This document shows, in pieces, positions 47,001 to 62,000 of a DNA stretch of 64,000 bases. The notes below the pieces were generated by a model. The model saw only the letters and a list, made by a program, of their open reading frames with translations. It was not told where the DNA came from and made no database searches. The stretch is from Heliopora coerulea (Eukaryota > Cnidaria > Anthozoa > Scleralcyonacea > Helioporidae). The stretch's first letter is position 1, and each line of letters begins with the position of its first letter. Made by a program: the position numbers and the translations under genes. The stretch is from contig JASJOG010000123.1 of assembly GCA_030142905.1 (NCBI GenBank), positions 62,001 to 126,000 on the forward strand, read 5' to 3'.

Positions 47001-50000
47001 CCACTGTCTTTTGTCAACTCCATTCCTTGTCCTCTTGGTGGCAGGTTCATGGAGACCAGCGATATCAGTTCATCCGATCTCATGCGACTCTCTTGAGTTG
47101 GTAGTAACAGCCGCCACCTTTTAGGAGGTCAAGGAACGCACATCTTTTCCTTCCTCAAGCAGCTTTCCCGAGTATTTTTGCGTGCTTACTTCAGTAGCTC
47201 TTCTGGATGTACTAGGTTGTGTCCAATCCAGATTCGTTGTTTCTTTCCAAGGTGTTAAATTACGAAACCATTCTCATTGAGCCTCTACCTAAAACCTTTA
47301 TGTTTGTGACAGGACACTAACCTCTTGTTTTCCGCACTCTGTATGATCAATGCGTTCTTTTCCTCCTCCAGTTCTGGTCTTTCTCTAGCCACAACTATTC
47401 CCAACAACTGATCCTCCAGTCCTTCAGGGGTGATCATAAAGTTCAACAACGTCACCTACGGTACAAAGAAGAGGAATTCAGCACTCCCAATATCCTTTCT
47501 TTAAATTCGCCAACTGACAGGGATCGAAATCGTGAGAATATTGTTTCAATGAACTGAATGAAGTGCCAATAGAACAGAAGAATATTTACCACTACTAACA
47601 CAACGATGATTCTGCCTAACTCCGAAAATTTTTATCGAAACGGTTTTATTTTCAAAATACAAGGAGAGTAATTCATCTTGGTGTTCTATACTTCTGATCT
47701 GCCACAACAAGGGAGAATAAATAAATACAACGCTACAAGCGTTTTCCTGGCGAGATCAAATCTAACACTTGAAATTACGTGATAACGTCGTCATCAAATG
47801 CTTTTGCACAAACTGTAACCATCAACATTTACTATCACATTCACTCAGTAATGGTTTAATTTGTCTTTTTGGGTATGATTACTTCTCAAAACCACCTCTT
47901 CAAAACTTTATTATCATTGCAACAGTAAGGATAATAGGAAAGTTGTACGCAGCTGGCAAAGAAACTCCTTAGGATAGTTATCCACCTGTAAGACGGCAGG
48001 AACATAATTGCATTCTTTTTTCTAAATTTCCGTATTACAGGGAATTTTCTCATGACCACAGAAAATAATGCGATCTTGGTGATCTATATTTAAACGCATA
48101 GTTCTTATCCATTCTTCTATATCTATCTCAGCATCATCCAAAACAAAGGAAACTTTTGCGACTGAGTTGCTCTAACTTACTCATTGAGTTACGTAATACT
48201 TACTTTAACCGAGGTTTCAGGCATATAATGTGGATTGCGTAGCTTGGTTGTAATGTAGAACCTACACAATGTCGACATAGATAGGATTGGTACACAAGTC
48301 AAAACATCATTCGAAAAAATCCCCTCACAAAAACAAAAAAAAAACCGATTCAGTTTCGAATGATAGACGAAGAAAAATCAAGAAAATGAAAGTTTTTGTT
48401 TCACTTTCTCATATATTGTATCAAACTTTTTTCAGTAAACAGCGTTTTCAGTAAATACATTAACACTACCTAGGTGAGAAGGGCCGAATCGGATTCCCAA
48501 TTACATTTTACAAAAACACAGAAAATAATTAAGAAATTAGGTGGAGAGAAAAGAAACGCCATCAACTGGTACAAGTAAAAAGCAGCCTAGATCGTATTAG
48601 AGGGTTTTGTGGCGACGTAATTTCAATATCCTGAAGTAACGACAACGTTACTATCACAAACATATTTGTAGATTATTTCAGCAGCTAAGTTTTCATCCTG
48701 TTGACTAGGAACTCGTGAACGCAGCAAACTGTAGACAGAGTCCATTTCTTTGTTAACTTGTTTTGGTTCTGAATGGCCACAAACTAATTCAAGTGCAAAG
48801 GCGTCGCTAAACGCGCGAGAATTCTGTGATTCTTACTTGAAATCTTTTGAGTACTCTATCACGCTATCCCCTAATTTGATGCAGATACTTCCTCCTTGTT
48901 TGAAAGTTTGCTTTAACAACAGCGGCTCAAGAACTGGATCGAGCTCTTCGCCAATGTTTTCGAGAAGCACCTAATAAGACAAACAGAAAGTAAATGAAGT
49001 CGAACTTAAGGTGGTGTGCTACAGGTAATTTTTAACAGGGAATTGGTTACTAAATATGGCTCTTGACATACGCGTAGTTAGCGGTTTTGCCGACTAGCGT
49101 TTCTGTGGTTCTTTATCCAATACACTCTTAATTATTTCCCGGTGGGAGCTCTCCTTTTTGACGAGTAAAATCGTCTTGCGTTAGCCAGAATAAAATAATA
49201 GAAGTCTTATCACGCCAGTTGTAACCACTGATGGTTATAACTCTTCCGGCGGGACGAGTAAAATCACCTGGTGTTAGCCAGAGTAAAATTATAGAGGTAT
49301 TTATAAAATCATAGAAGTCTTATCACGTCAGTTGTAACCATTGATGGACGAGTGAAATTGTCTGGTGTTAGCCAGGGTAAAATAATAGAAGTTTTTATAA
49401 AATCATAGAAGTCTTATCACGCCAGTTGTAAGCATTGATGGACGAGTAAAATTGTCTGGTGTTAGCCAGAGTAAAATAATAGAAGTTTTATCCGGCCGCG
49501 ACAGAGTTAAACCCTTGATTTAACGTAAAACTTGTATTGGTTACTCACCGGCGTTCCAAATTGGATACAGTTCTCCAGTGTCCTCACGTAGTCTTGGTCA
49601 GTCAGCTTGATCACATGCAAGTTGTTCTTTTTCTCCATGTTTTTAATCCATTTGTTTGCCTGACCCTGCGGATCGATACACAATGGCCAGCGGTTCGCAT
49701 TACTAAACACAAACGATAAAATCAGTGAAAATTTCACCATTTCGTAGCAAAATATCAGTAGTAAAAGAAAAGGAAAAAAAAATTTGAATAGTCCCTCAGT
49801 TAATGAAACAACTTGACACGAGTAGAGTTCGCGAGTTTTTTTCATTACCTAAAAGACTTTATTTAGTCTTTTTTCCATTTATATTTTGTCTACTATATTT
49901 ATTCTCGGCTATATTCATTCCTTACAAGCTCAATACAGCCTCGTGTTGAATGCCACCGTTGTATTGATTATTACTTAATTCTTTGCCATGTTAAAAGCAT

Positions 50001-53000
50001 CTGGTACCAACTGTCTATATTCTTCCGTCTTGAGATAAAAATTGTAAGAGAATTGCGCTTTGGTTGCTTCTGCCGTGGACAAACATTTCTGAATCCACAG
50101 AGTCTTTAACCCACTTGTTAGAACTCAAGAAACGCATTTATGCTTACTAACCTGATGATGATTCCGTTCTCAACAGAGAAAGAATCTGTTGGCAAACCCC
50201 AGATGTTCCAGTCTCGGATCTTTACTGGGTCACCAAAAGTTCCGGTGACGGAGAAATCCTTGGAACATGGGATCCCATTGGCTAAACATTTTTCTCGCCA
50301 TTGCTTCGTTTGCTCCTGGTTTTAAGGAAAGATTGACGAGATATGAGCATGAAATATCACCATAAATAGAAAAAGGACTTTCTTAATAATAATCATCTCT
50401 AACTAAATAATGTGGACACAAGATAAATACTAACCTGCCTAAAGGCTGACGTAAAAGCTCCAAGATAAGCAACAACTGCTGAAGAGATAAGCACGTCACC
50501 TACGAGATTCTTAAAAAGAATTCCAAGCTGTTGAGCCGCATAAGTCCATCTAAAGAATTTAATATAAGTTTTAAAAAGTTTAATATAAATTTCCATGAAG
50601 GCCAAGGGATGTATGAACTTCCGAAGCCCAAAAACGGCACAAATACAGGCATTGATTACCCTAGCGAACTTGCGAAAACCGAGTTCGGTAACTGTTTGAT
50701 TATAAAATTATAACTGTTTAAAGAGCTTAAGTTTTGTTAAGCATAGTCTACAACAAGGTAAAACACATGATACATTTGTCATAGGGGGATCCATAATTTT
50801 GAGAAAGGGGAAATGCAATTTTTTTTTTAAAAAAATTCACGCCACTATGTGCCATTTTAGTGGAAGAACCTTTATGTTTCCATCGTTTCTGGTGTTTTTC
50901 TTGGATCCAAATTTCCTCTACTTATTATTTCTTTTCTGTGCTGTGTATTCCGATTCTATTTGAAAAACAATCATCCATCTTCTTGGTAGTCGACATGTTT
51001 AATACTTGCGTTTTGTAACCGAGCAAAACGTGACGTGACAACTAATAAAAAAAAGAAGGCACGCGCTCCCGATGCACCCCTGACTAAATCCACCACTGGA
51101 CAAACAACATTAATGACAGTCGTATGGACTGAAAAGGTTTGTCTGTGAAAATGAAGTTACTTCTCCACGCACAAAAACCGTTGTCAGCAGACATTAAGCT
51201 ATGGTTTTAGTAGAAATTTGAAATTGGCACCGTAGTTTTAGCCAATCTAAGTTGATATAGCATAAAATTGTGTAATAATATGAGACTGTTTAACGTGGTA
51301 CCTTGTTTTCTCTCCACCTAAACCACTGATCAATTTTTCGGCACGTTCAAGCTTTTTGGAGCAAAGATCCACCTTTGGAAGAGAAGTAAGTTCTTTTAGT
51401 TATTATCCTTCCTACAATTCTTCAAAAAAAGCACGGAGTGCGTCAGTAAGTGGAATTGTAACTGGAATATCGATCACGTCCAATCATGTGAATATCCAAG
51501 TATTTTCAGGGAAAAACTGTGAAACTAATCTAGTAATGAGGACCATTAGAGCCCATTTACGCGACACGATTGTCGTGTACGATTGTTCGTCCGGGTGTAT
51601 CCAAGATTGCCCTGAAGGTAGAAGTTTTGCTTTCGATTGGCTCACTGAAAAAGCAAAACGTACTGAAGACTCTATTGAGTTAATCGGATACAGCACTAAC
51701 AATCGTGCTCGACAATCGTATCGTGTTGGAGATTTACGAAGAGAACTTTCTCGCAATAATATATCATAAATTCATGCTGAAGAAATAAAGATGATGTTGT
51801 CATTGTATTTACCATTATCATCACAATTATCATGATCATTTTCATCATAATTACCATCATCCTTATCACTATCATGATCATTTTCGTTATCATTATCATT
51901 CTTATGATTATTATCATAGTCATTGTTGTTGTCATAATCATTATCAATGTCATTATCATTATTAACGTAATCATTATCATCACTATAATCATCATTATCA
52001 CTGGCATTATTATTATTATTATTATTATCATTATTATCATTATTATCATTACTATCATTATTATTATCACAATGATTTCCACATTTACTCGATGATCGAG
52101 CAAACGTAAAGAACATTTAACAATACCTGATGCTCCAATTCGCTTTTTCTTTTTACATTTGCTTCGAATTTCTCTTGAAGTCGTGCCAGTTTCTCCTGGA
52201 CTTCCCGCAACGCAGCGCGTTTCTTTTCCAATCCCTAAACATAAGCAGAAAACAACTCCATCACCAGTGTTCGCCAGGCTGCCTTGTCAAACTTGCAAAA
52301 TCTACGTATTCAGTTGTCATGTCTTAACACAAAACTTCCTAGTTTTGGTTTACTTTTCGTCAGAGTACATTATCACCTCTTGCTTAAATTTTCGGGAATG
52401 AAAACTCAAAAACCTTTGAGGAAATGCCAAGTTTTGATTTAAAAGACCCTGGCCGGCGATTGTGTTATCTAATTCACATAAAGTAATTCTTAGAGAAGTA
52501 TTTCACGTGCTGATACGAAGTCCAAATGAATCAAAGATTGTAAGTTCAGTATACGGAAACTAAGTTCCTAGCATCTGTTGACTTCCCATCGTACATCAAA
52601 TTAAGGCCGGGGACCGGGTCTACGAATTTGTAATGGCTTATTCGTCAAATAAGGCCCAACGAGAGAACAGGAGTATTCTTGTCATGCATGTTAATGCAGA
52701 AATCGTTTTTCCGAGGATGTAAGTTTGACGATAGTCCACAAGTCGTCCAGAGCTACGGTATTCTTGCTTTGAACAAGCGAGCCTAAGCTTTAGCTGTTGA
52801 ATTGGGAGTTATTCATCTTGCACTGCTAATCGGTGGATAAAATCTAAACCCAGTAACCCAAAGTAGGAAGTTCACTTGCTATGGCTAGATAATCTTCCCG
52901 GGATGTACATGTCCGCGTCCTTGTATTTAAGTCACTACATTCACCTGCATAGCAACAGCCAGTTCTGCCTCGGCAGCTTGGAGAGCTTCTTTCTTCGGAG

Positions 53001-56000
53001 CTACAACACGCGCAACTCTGTATAAAAACACGATCTATTATTCAGATTTACATCGAACACTTAGTCTCTTAATTAACTAAGACTGAACAGTGACTCCGGC
53101 TATTCTTTAGCTACTGCCCCTGTAAAGGGAACAGAAACAATATCAAAAGAGGAAACTACAACAGCGACAAGGATGTTAACGGCAGCAGCCGCAGCAACGG
53201 GAATGCCAAAGGGAATGTCAACGGCAACTGCAAATGCAACGGCAACACCAAATGTAACAGCGACCGCAACAGTGACGGCTATAGCAACTTAAACTTTCAA
53301 CTAACGCTGAAACAACTTATCGAATGATCACAACTATCACTCTTAAAGTGTTCGGTTAGAGAAATTTTTTCATGCTAATCTGACACTGCCGAAGTCAACG
53401 GAAAAATGTTGACTCGAGCGGGATTTTAACAATTTGAACAATTTCAACATTTCCCAGTTGCCTTCGGCAGTGTCAAATTAGCATGAAAAGATTTCTCTTC
53501 ATGTATCACTGAGAATGATTCTGTTCGGTTAAAGCCACTAACTTGTCGTATTGATCCATTGCTATAACCCATTTACAAAGTCCTTCAGCAGCAGTGGAAG
53601 CAGTCTTAATCTTATCTGGATCGAATTCCGGGTTGGATGTATACTTCTGGCGGATGGTTTTGATTATGTTTGGAGCAATATTATCCTAAACAAATAAATG
53701 ATACAAATGCACATAACCCCCAATATAATTTAAAGAGCAAATTCCAGGAACTCTATACGGGGGAAAAGTTCAAAAATACTGAATTAAACGGGAGCAAAAT
53801 GCCACAGGAACAAACTAAAGAGTAAAAATTATTAATTTAGTTACCTTATCGTAGGTGTGTAGAGTTTTTAGGAAATTCATATCGCCCAGCATTTTCTTTG
53901 AAGGACCCCAGAAGTCTTCGATTTTCTTACCTGGATAAAGCATATGTGTCGGTAAATATGTATATTATTATGCATGCATTCGGGTGTGTATGCGTATACA
54001 TCTGTACTTGCATATGCATAAGTATTTGTCTGTGTGTGTCATAAGCGTTCAATGTTAAGATTGGCGCTTGTATTTTACAAACAATCCTTTTTTCTGTGCT
54101 TGTTTTCAGGAAGGCTTTTTTCATGGGATTCTTATTACAGTGAATTTCGTGTTCCGAAACTTAGTTCTTTCTTCAATATTCTATGGTGTGAAACCACAGA
54201 GAAAAGGCAGTAAGCAATAAAAAGCAGAAAACGTAAAACACATGATTATGGGCCTATACTTTCGGGGATTATGGTTGGAGTGATTTTTCGTCTAAAATTT
54301 AGGGGCTTATTATTCGAAGTTTACGGGGTGTATGAATCCAGGCTATGTTTTCTTATGTTATATTTTTAAGAGCAGGAATGGTTATAGCCGAGTGTTTTAA
54401 ATCCGATAAAGCACCAACTGCGAGTTTTTTAAGTGACTTCATCAACATGCTTCTTAATCCGCTAATTCGCGTAGAAAGTTTAAAAATTAATACTTTCTAA
54501 CCCGTAAGAATTCGAGGGAAAAATTGTCACATTTAAAGACACGACGCGGTCATGATTTTTCTTTGTATTTTTCTCATGAATTATTAATGAGTTTCTGAAG
54601 TAAATTTAATAAGTATGTGATAGTAAAATGGTTTGTATCTTCAAGACAGCAGATGCATACGAACATTTTCTCCCATTTCTACGGAAGTAGCATTAGTAAT
54701 TACATAACAACATTGTCGACCTAACTTGTACACAAAACCAAACATTGCTCTGAGCTTGACGGAGACAAAAAAGAATTCACATTTAGAGCAAAGCACACCA
54801 AGTAACACTGGGAATCACTTACCGGATCCTGATGGGTCAGGTATCCGATCCGGTTTAATTCCCTTCAGCACACAGATCGCTTCCATGACTATCTTCACCC
54901 CAACAGGTGGACTCTTCATTGTCTTAACAATGGTGATATCCTGATTAGTTAAAGTATTCAGGGCTGCAAGAGCACTTTCTAAGATGGGCAAAGCTTCGCC
55001 CAGATCATGGTCACACTCATCTTTGATTGCCTGTGCAGCTCTTGCTTGTTCGTTAGCAACTGCTTCGTCAGCCTTGACAACCTGCGAGAATAGGACAGAG
55101 TTGGAGTTAGTTTATACTATTATCGAATACGATTCGGCGTCCTGGGGTATGCGATTATCGTTTATGAGCACAGTTCCTGCTTACGATTTGTTCACGAACG
55201 TTGCAACATGTCCACTAGACTCTTGTGACCGAATCGGGTACATCAGACGAGAAGTCGGGCGAGGTGATCGTATCTTGCAAATTAGACTTTACTGAATTAC
55301 TTCCTAACAGTTCTCAACTGCACTCGACCATTCTAAGTTGACTCGAGGACTACGTCAGAAGAGAAGCAAACCCGAGGGCAGGAGTTCAAATTCCGCTAAG
55401 GTAAATACATTTTTCGTTTGACTTTTGCAATGTAGGATATCCACGAAATTGTCCCTTCATATAACCACGGGAAACGTGTTAGCAAAGGTTTTGAATCAGA
55501 ATACTATGATTACCTCGATCTTCTTTGTCGTTAGAAGGACTATTACTCTATATCACTCTCCGGTATACAAACTGCTCTAACCAAAGTTACGTCCAAGGGA
55601 GGCATAGGGCGAGAAAAACTAACAAAACTGCGTTCAACTTCGTTAACCTTCCTGGCTTAGGGTCACTCGCTAAAATTTTCTCGACCAACCACATGGAATT
55701 TTACTAAATGACCCGAATCGGAAGGAAGGTTTAATACACCAAAATTTCGTCATACTGCTCATAATTTAACAGCTTAACCTAATTAACCCTTTCAACCCAT
55801 TCTCAAAATGAACAAAGATTACAATTGATGATTTGCGTTTTGAAAGGCAGTTAACAATGTCTGCATTCATGCTTTCTGGCCTGTTTAACCAAAACTGGGC
55901 GAAAGAGTACCTTCTCTGTTTCAGCAACTTCAGCGGATTCTCTCTTGATCACTACCATCATCTCATCAACCTCTTTGCCCGCAACTACAAGCTGAGGTTG

Positions 56001-59000
56001 AAGTTCTTCGAGTTCCTTCTGCATAACCGAAACCTAGTTATCAAAAAAGAGCCGAGAGCATTAAAAATATACTCAGGAACAAAGCGACGTCGAACTAAAG
56101 CAACAATCTGCTCTATAGCACAAGACGGACAAAAATTGAACCGTCGCTGAGCCACATATTCATTGAGTACTCTATGAATTTGATGGCAATTATGAAAGTC
56201 TCCCTCAAATGCTAATTTTATCAAGTTCGTCGTTTTGGAATCATACTCCACCATCAGGTCTGCCTACAAAGTTTTTGGTTGAGATCAAATTTACATTTTA
56301 TTGAATAGTGACATTAAATGGACCATCGTATGATCAGGCAGTCAGAGGGAATAACAACGACATCTACTACCACCTGATTATTACCTCAGATGCTGCAGAT
56401 TCTAGTTTTTGTAGACCAACTTCGTATCTGTTCTTGGCTTGAGTTACTTCGCTAAAATTTGGGACGAGATTGAGAAACATGAAACAAAGGAACGATATGA
56501 AGAAACAAAAATGAAGCGTTTGAAGGGACATAAAGTGTTCGATATTACTCTTGAAATCTAGGAGACTTTTAAGTTTACTTCACACTTGTTGTAAGAATGC
56601 CGATATAGGCTACTGTTCTGCCCGCAGAACTTACGATCCTTATAATTTTTAGCCCAGGAATGCTTATACTAGTCGTACAAATTCAACGGTCGACGCCGGA
56701 ACAACTATAGTCGCACTCGTCGGAAGGATCATCGACGATCGGGGATCGAAAAAGTCCTGTTTCGTACGATTCATACGACAAGAGGTAGCTATGTTTTATG
56801 AGGCAGATCAAGGCAAATTTAGACAAAGTTTTAGCTGTTGTTCTTCTCTCACTTTCGCAAAATAATTCTAGATTATACTGTAATGTCAGGATCAGAATAA
56901 ATTTCATTTTTTTGTCCAATTGTCCGCCCTGCAAGAAATCCAACGTACCCATGCCTAGAATTCCATCGCCGAATAACAGTTTACCTTACATAGTTAGATA
57001 GATATTATCTTTTTTCTAACCTTTGCTTCTTCTGAAGTAGAGCCTTGAAGGTGTTGATTAGTTCAAGGTATGACGTTGGTGTGACGTAGTTGTGACGTTT
57101 AAGTTCGTTGAGGAATCTTGTCGACAGCCGCCGGGTACCAGTGTGAAACTCCTGGCACATCAGGACACAGCCACCGCGTACAATGGAAGACATTTCAGTT
57201 TCAGCCAGGAACCGTTGAGCGACAACTTGAAGTGCATCTGCAGGCCAAGACTATTAAAGGATGCAGAACAAATTTTTTGTTCAAAAATGCGTAATATATT
57301 TATATCATATTGCCTAAGGATTTTTGCATGTAAAGAAACGTCCAATTTTGAAACATTAACGATCTTTTTCAAGTGTGAAAAATCGAAGTATGCAAGAAAC
57401 AAATGAGCATTGAACCAGACAAATGGACGCACAGAAAAGGAAGCCAAAACCTAACAAAGATTGTAAGTGGTACTTCCTTAGTAGTTAAAGAAATTAAGTT
57501 GAATGGACGACACCATTTAAAAAAAGCGGCTTGTAATAGCGAATAAGAATAGGATACTGCGTAGACAGTGTTAAATAAGGTAAAAAGTTCAAAGGTTGGT
57601 AACTGCCGTGAATGATCTCGGAGAATTCCAACGTTTCGAGCAAAGGCCCTCAAAAATAGCAAACGACTTACTTGTCGTTACCTAGTGGTTGATTTGTTTG
57701 TTTTTGTTCCTCACATTTCATTGGTTAACATTTGATCACATGACTCCTTTTCGTATAAAACCTAGTTTAGTTGCTATTCCTATTTCAGAACACGTTTCTT
57801 TCTCTGACGAAGGGCCTTTGCTCGAAACGCTGGAATTCTTTGAGATCACTTACGGCAGTTACCAACTTTTGTAACAGTGAATGCTCTTTTTCCACTTCTG
57901 GAACTCTCCTAAGTAGCTTCAGACAGTTTGTTTTCGTTTCAATAACGGATAATTGCCTATGTTTTAAGCATCAAATTTGTGGTGATGGTGCCGCACAAAG
58001 CTCAAATCTTGGGTTGAAATATCGTGATGTAAGCTACAAATCTCGCACTGGACAGTTTGTCACCCATCCTCAAGATTTGCCTTATGGAGACTAACGTCCA
58101 CCAGTAAGTATGAAACCTTGTTCTTACGACTACCAACTAGAAATCTGTCCGCAAACTGACCTCAGGTCAAGTGGTATTTAGTGGACACTTGACGTAATTA
58201 GGCTATCGCCGGCTCAACCAACCTAACCCTAACCCTAATTCAAACATTAATCCTAAAAGGTCAGCGGATTGCTTAGTGTCAGATAAAATGAACTGTAGCC
58301 CATTTCGCAACTCTCCACGTTATGAATTTGGTGCATTCGAATATTTTTGTACGAAGGTTTGAGCTTGACAAATATTCACTTATCTTAAGATACTGATATC
58401 TGTAAAAGATTTTCTCAAAATACTTTGTCACTAGTTGAATGTTAGCTTAAACTTTGTTAGCAGCCTATCGAAGTAAGAGGCATGACCACGACCTCTTCTT
58501 GTAAAAACATGACTAGTTTCGAATTATTAGATTTGTATTTGATTTCAGTTATTCGTTGTTTGTCTTCTCATTTTTCCCGTCCTTTCTCTTACATTACCTG
58601 GAACCAATCGATAGTACAACAATTCACCAAGGAGGGGAATTTTCTCAGGCGAGTGCGGAATGCGTCACCAATAGGACTCATTGCAAGGACTATGTGAAGC
58701 TGATTACGAACACGTTCGATAAAGAAATTGAATAACGCGACAGGAGAACCATCTGTTTGCTTGGATTTTTCACGTTGTCTGGAGGTAAATTAAAAGACGA
58801 TTAACGTCAGTCATACTTTTTTACAAGGACGAACAACAACCCAAAAGATGACAGCAATGTCAAGAACCAAACGTTTGTGATTTTCCTTTGAGATTTTCTC
58901 AATAAGCGGTTACGAGTTTCAGAAGTGCGCATACCTGTCGAAAGTTCGCATTTTTTCGCAAATCTCTTGTTTTTCATCTAAAGCAAACAAGTTGGGAACT

Positions 59001-62000
59001 TCACCAGCATTAAGCAGATTGTTGATATCTTCCAAGAACGACTCTTCCTTGATCTGAAAACACATTCGAGCACATGTAATCAAATCTATACTTCAGTTAG
59101 TAGAGAGAAGAAGCCGAACTCAAATCTAATGGTGCTTTACCTGTGTGTCTGTGAACAAAAACACCCCTGGCTGTTCACCCTCAGCAGTTTTTCTTAAGAT
59201 AACTTTAAGATCTTCCCTCCATTCAGTTGATGTGTAACCTTTTCCAATTTCAACCTAGGAGGAGTAGTGAACAATTGGACAATTGAACAGAAGAAACACA
59301 ATTGGTACGACTTTGAATTTGTAGAAAATGACTTACTACCCCACGTTTCAGGACTACACATACCACACAATAATACGTAAGTCTTGAACTATAATCATAC
59401 CAATTACCTTGCATTGTAATTACATGACATAACACACGACGCTCTAAGTCATATAGTGAAAAACAAAAAACTTTTCAGCACAAAAGGAATTTCATCAGAT
59501 AAAGAAGTATGAGGGATAACGAGTCTGTAATGTTCCGATTATCGGTGAGATGATAAAACCATTTAGAGGATAGGGATCGCTATATTTATATTTATCAGCT
59601 ACATCGCTGAACGTTTATGTTCAGTGCTAGGGCATCGCTATATTCATGTTTGCCAGCAATATCGCTAAACATTTGTTTCAAAGGTATACAATACAATGTT
59701 TTCTACCTGGAAGAGTTCATAATCAGCCATGTGAGCAGCAAGTCTTGTTAAACTCTGCCTTCCTGATCCGCCAACTCCAACCAATAACGCATGACCACGA
59801 GGCTGCTTCAAAACACGTGATATACGTGACACATGTTCGATTGCAAATCTGAAAAAGATGGACTAAAAATTAACTATCAAAATGGAGTAAACTAAACTAA
59901 ACTCAATCAAAATAAATTAAAATAGCTAATAAGAGATAAATGAATAATTGCATAGTAATAGTGCAACTTAATATAGCGCATTACATATCTGAGGTGATAT
60001 ACAGTATTTGCATAGTGTAGCGAGATAAGATATGATAGTTATGGTGTGATATTTGAACATACATGACATACGATAAGTGATAAATGACATTCGTTGTACG
60101 ATAAATGATACACATTATACATTATAACATATGTCATATGTGGTGTATAACATACGACCTACGATAAGCGATGGACAGTTTATGACATGATGTGATACGA
60201 TCTGACAAATATACGATATAACAATATATGATTTACAATATATGACATGATGACACATGGCATGAGAAGAAATATATACATAGCAAAGTACATCATATTT
60301 AATATTACACACAACGAGGCCTTGCTGACAACGAGCAGATAGTAAATGAGATTCACTATCAGCGAATAGTAAATAACAATATTCAATGAAACTCATGGAT
60401 TTGTAATATAAAACGGTATATTTATTCCACTAACACGATGTATGATACGATGACACGATGAACAGTGACGTCTAAGTTAAGCATATTATGCACATATATT
60501 GAAACTTGCACATTATCAATCACACCGTTAATTACCTGAACAAGACCAAGTTCATTGGTTTCTTGCTCATATTATTAAACTCATCCAAATATCCCTCTAC
60601 GACACCACGAAGCTGGTCCAAGTTGCCCACTTCAACATACGGTTTGGTCCCGTTCTTTGGATCAGCAAAATCACAATATATCAAACTACGCAAGTTATCC
60701 TCACTTATTTTGCCTGTCCGTTGGGGATCCAAGTTTTGAAACAAAGAGTTAAACTCCACACCCAAACTTTTTTTAGTTTCGCTTTTTGTGAAATTAAAGA
60801 GCCATAAGCGATCTGCATCGTCGACGAGACGGTCGTAGTAAACTCGAAATACCTTTGGAAAGAAGAGAAAGTAAGCCATTACTAGCCTCCCTAACGAAAA
60901 TTTCATATGCGATTTCACATGTGAAAAACATATGGAACAGTTTCACGTATGAAATCGGAGTGTTATCATACATGAAATACCTAATTTACAAGTGAAAGAC
61001 TTGGTTGACAATTTCTTCCATGAAATGTTGGCATACCAAACACAATTTCTCATGTGAAATGGAGTTTTCCAACGTGAAAATGAATTTCACACATGCTGTT
61101 TTCATTTAACACATGGAATTGAAACATTTTCACTACTATTTTCACACACAAAATGGCATGAGAAATTTTTGTAAGGCGACTACTTCAAAAAGTATAAAAA
61201 AGCAAATTCTAGACAGGCGAATCACCTTGGAAACTCAAGATTCGAGCCATAAATCAAGAGACAAAAGTTGAAGCAATGATAATTAAACACAGTCGAAGTA
61301 CCACAGCTTCAACTTTTGTCACTTGATTTATAAGGAACGAAAGGAATACAAACACTCTCATAGCTTATGGTAACTGAATTCACGAACGGTAACAGCCCAT
61401 GTCTAACTATTGCACCACCTACCTCATGAACCCACAGTCGCTTTAATGTATTGTGGTCAGCGGTTGTAGCTGGAGTTGATAGCAGGACACCCTTTGGACA
61501 TGAGAAATATAGTGTTAACACCATTTGAGGAATGAGAAGAGAAATCAAGAGAGCAAGCAGGCAAGGAACGAAGCAAGCAAGAACGCAAGCCGGGGAAGAA
61601 ACGAAGGAAAGACCGAAGCGAAGTCAATGGAAGGGAAGGGAACAGGAGGGAAGGAAGGAAGGAAGGAAGGAAGGAAGGAAGGAAGGAAGGAAGGAAGGAA
61701 GGAAGGAAGGAAGGGAAGGAAAGGAAGGAAGGAAGGAAGGGAAGAAAGGAAGGAAAGGAAGGAAGGAAGGAAGGGAAGGAAGGAAGGGAGGAAGGAAGGA
61801 AAAAAGGAAGGGAGGAAGGAAGGAAGGAAGGAAGAGGAGGGAACGAAGGAACAAACAAACGAACGAACGAATGAAAGAAGCTAATGAGAAGGTGAAACAG
61901 AACACACTGGTATGTATATGAACTGACAAAAAAGTGAACAGCACGTTCACTTGCAGTAAACGTACCTGGACTACACGAGCAAAATCTCGAAGGTTAAAAA

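Noticed and set aside
51696..52116. Ile-rich and Asn/Asp-rich frames
   Set aside because: Trinucleotide repeat translation; the adjacent dynein exons explain the true coding sequence.
55985..56254. 89-codon minus-strand frame with ATG between dynein exons
   Set aside because: The stretch above 56033 does not fit the dynein protein. The exon ending at 56385 joins 56033 directly in phase 0, so this part is intron.
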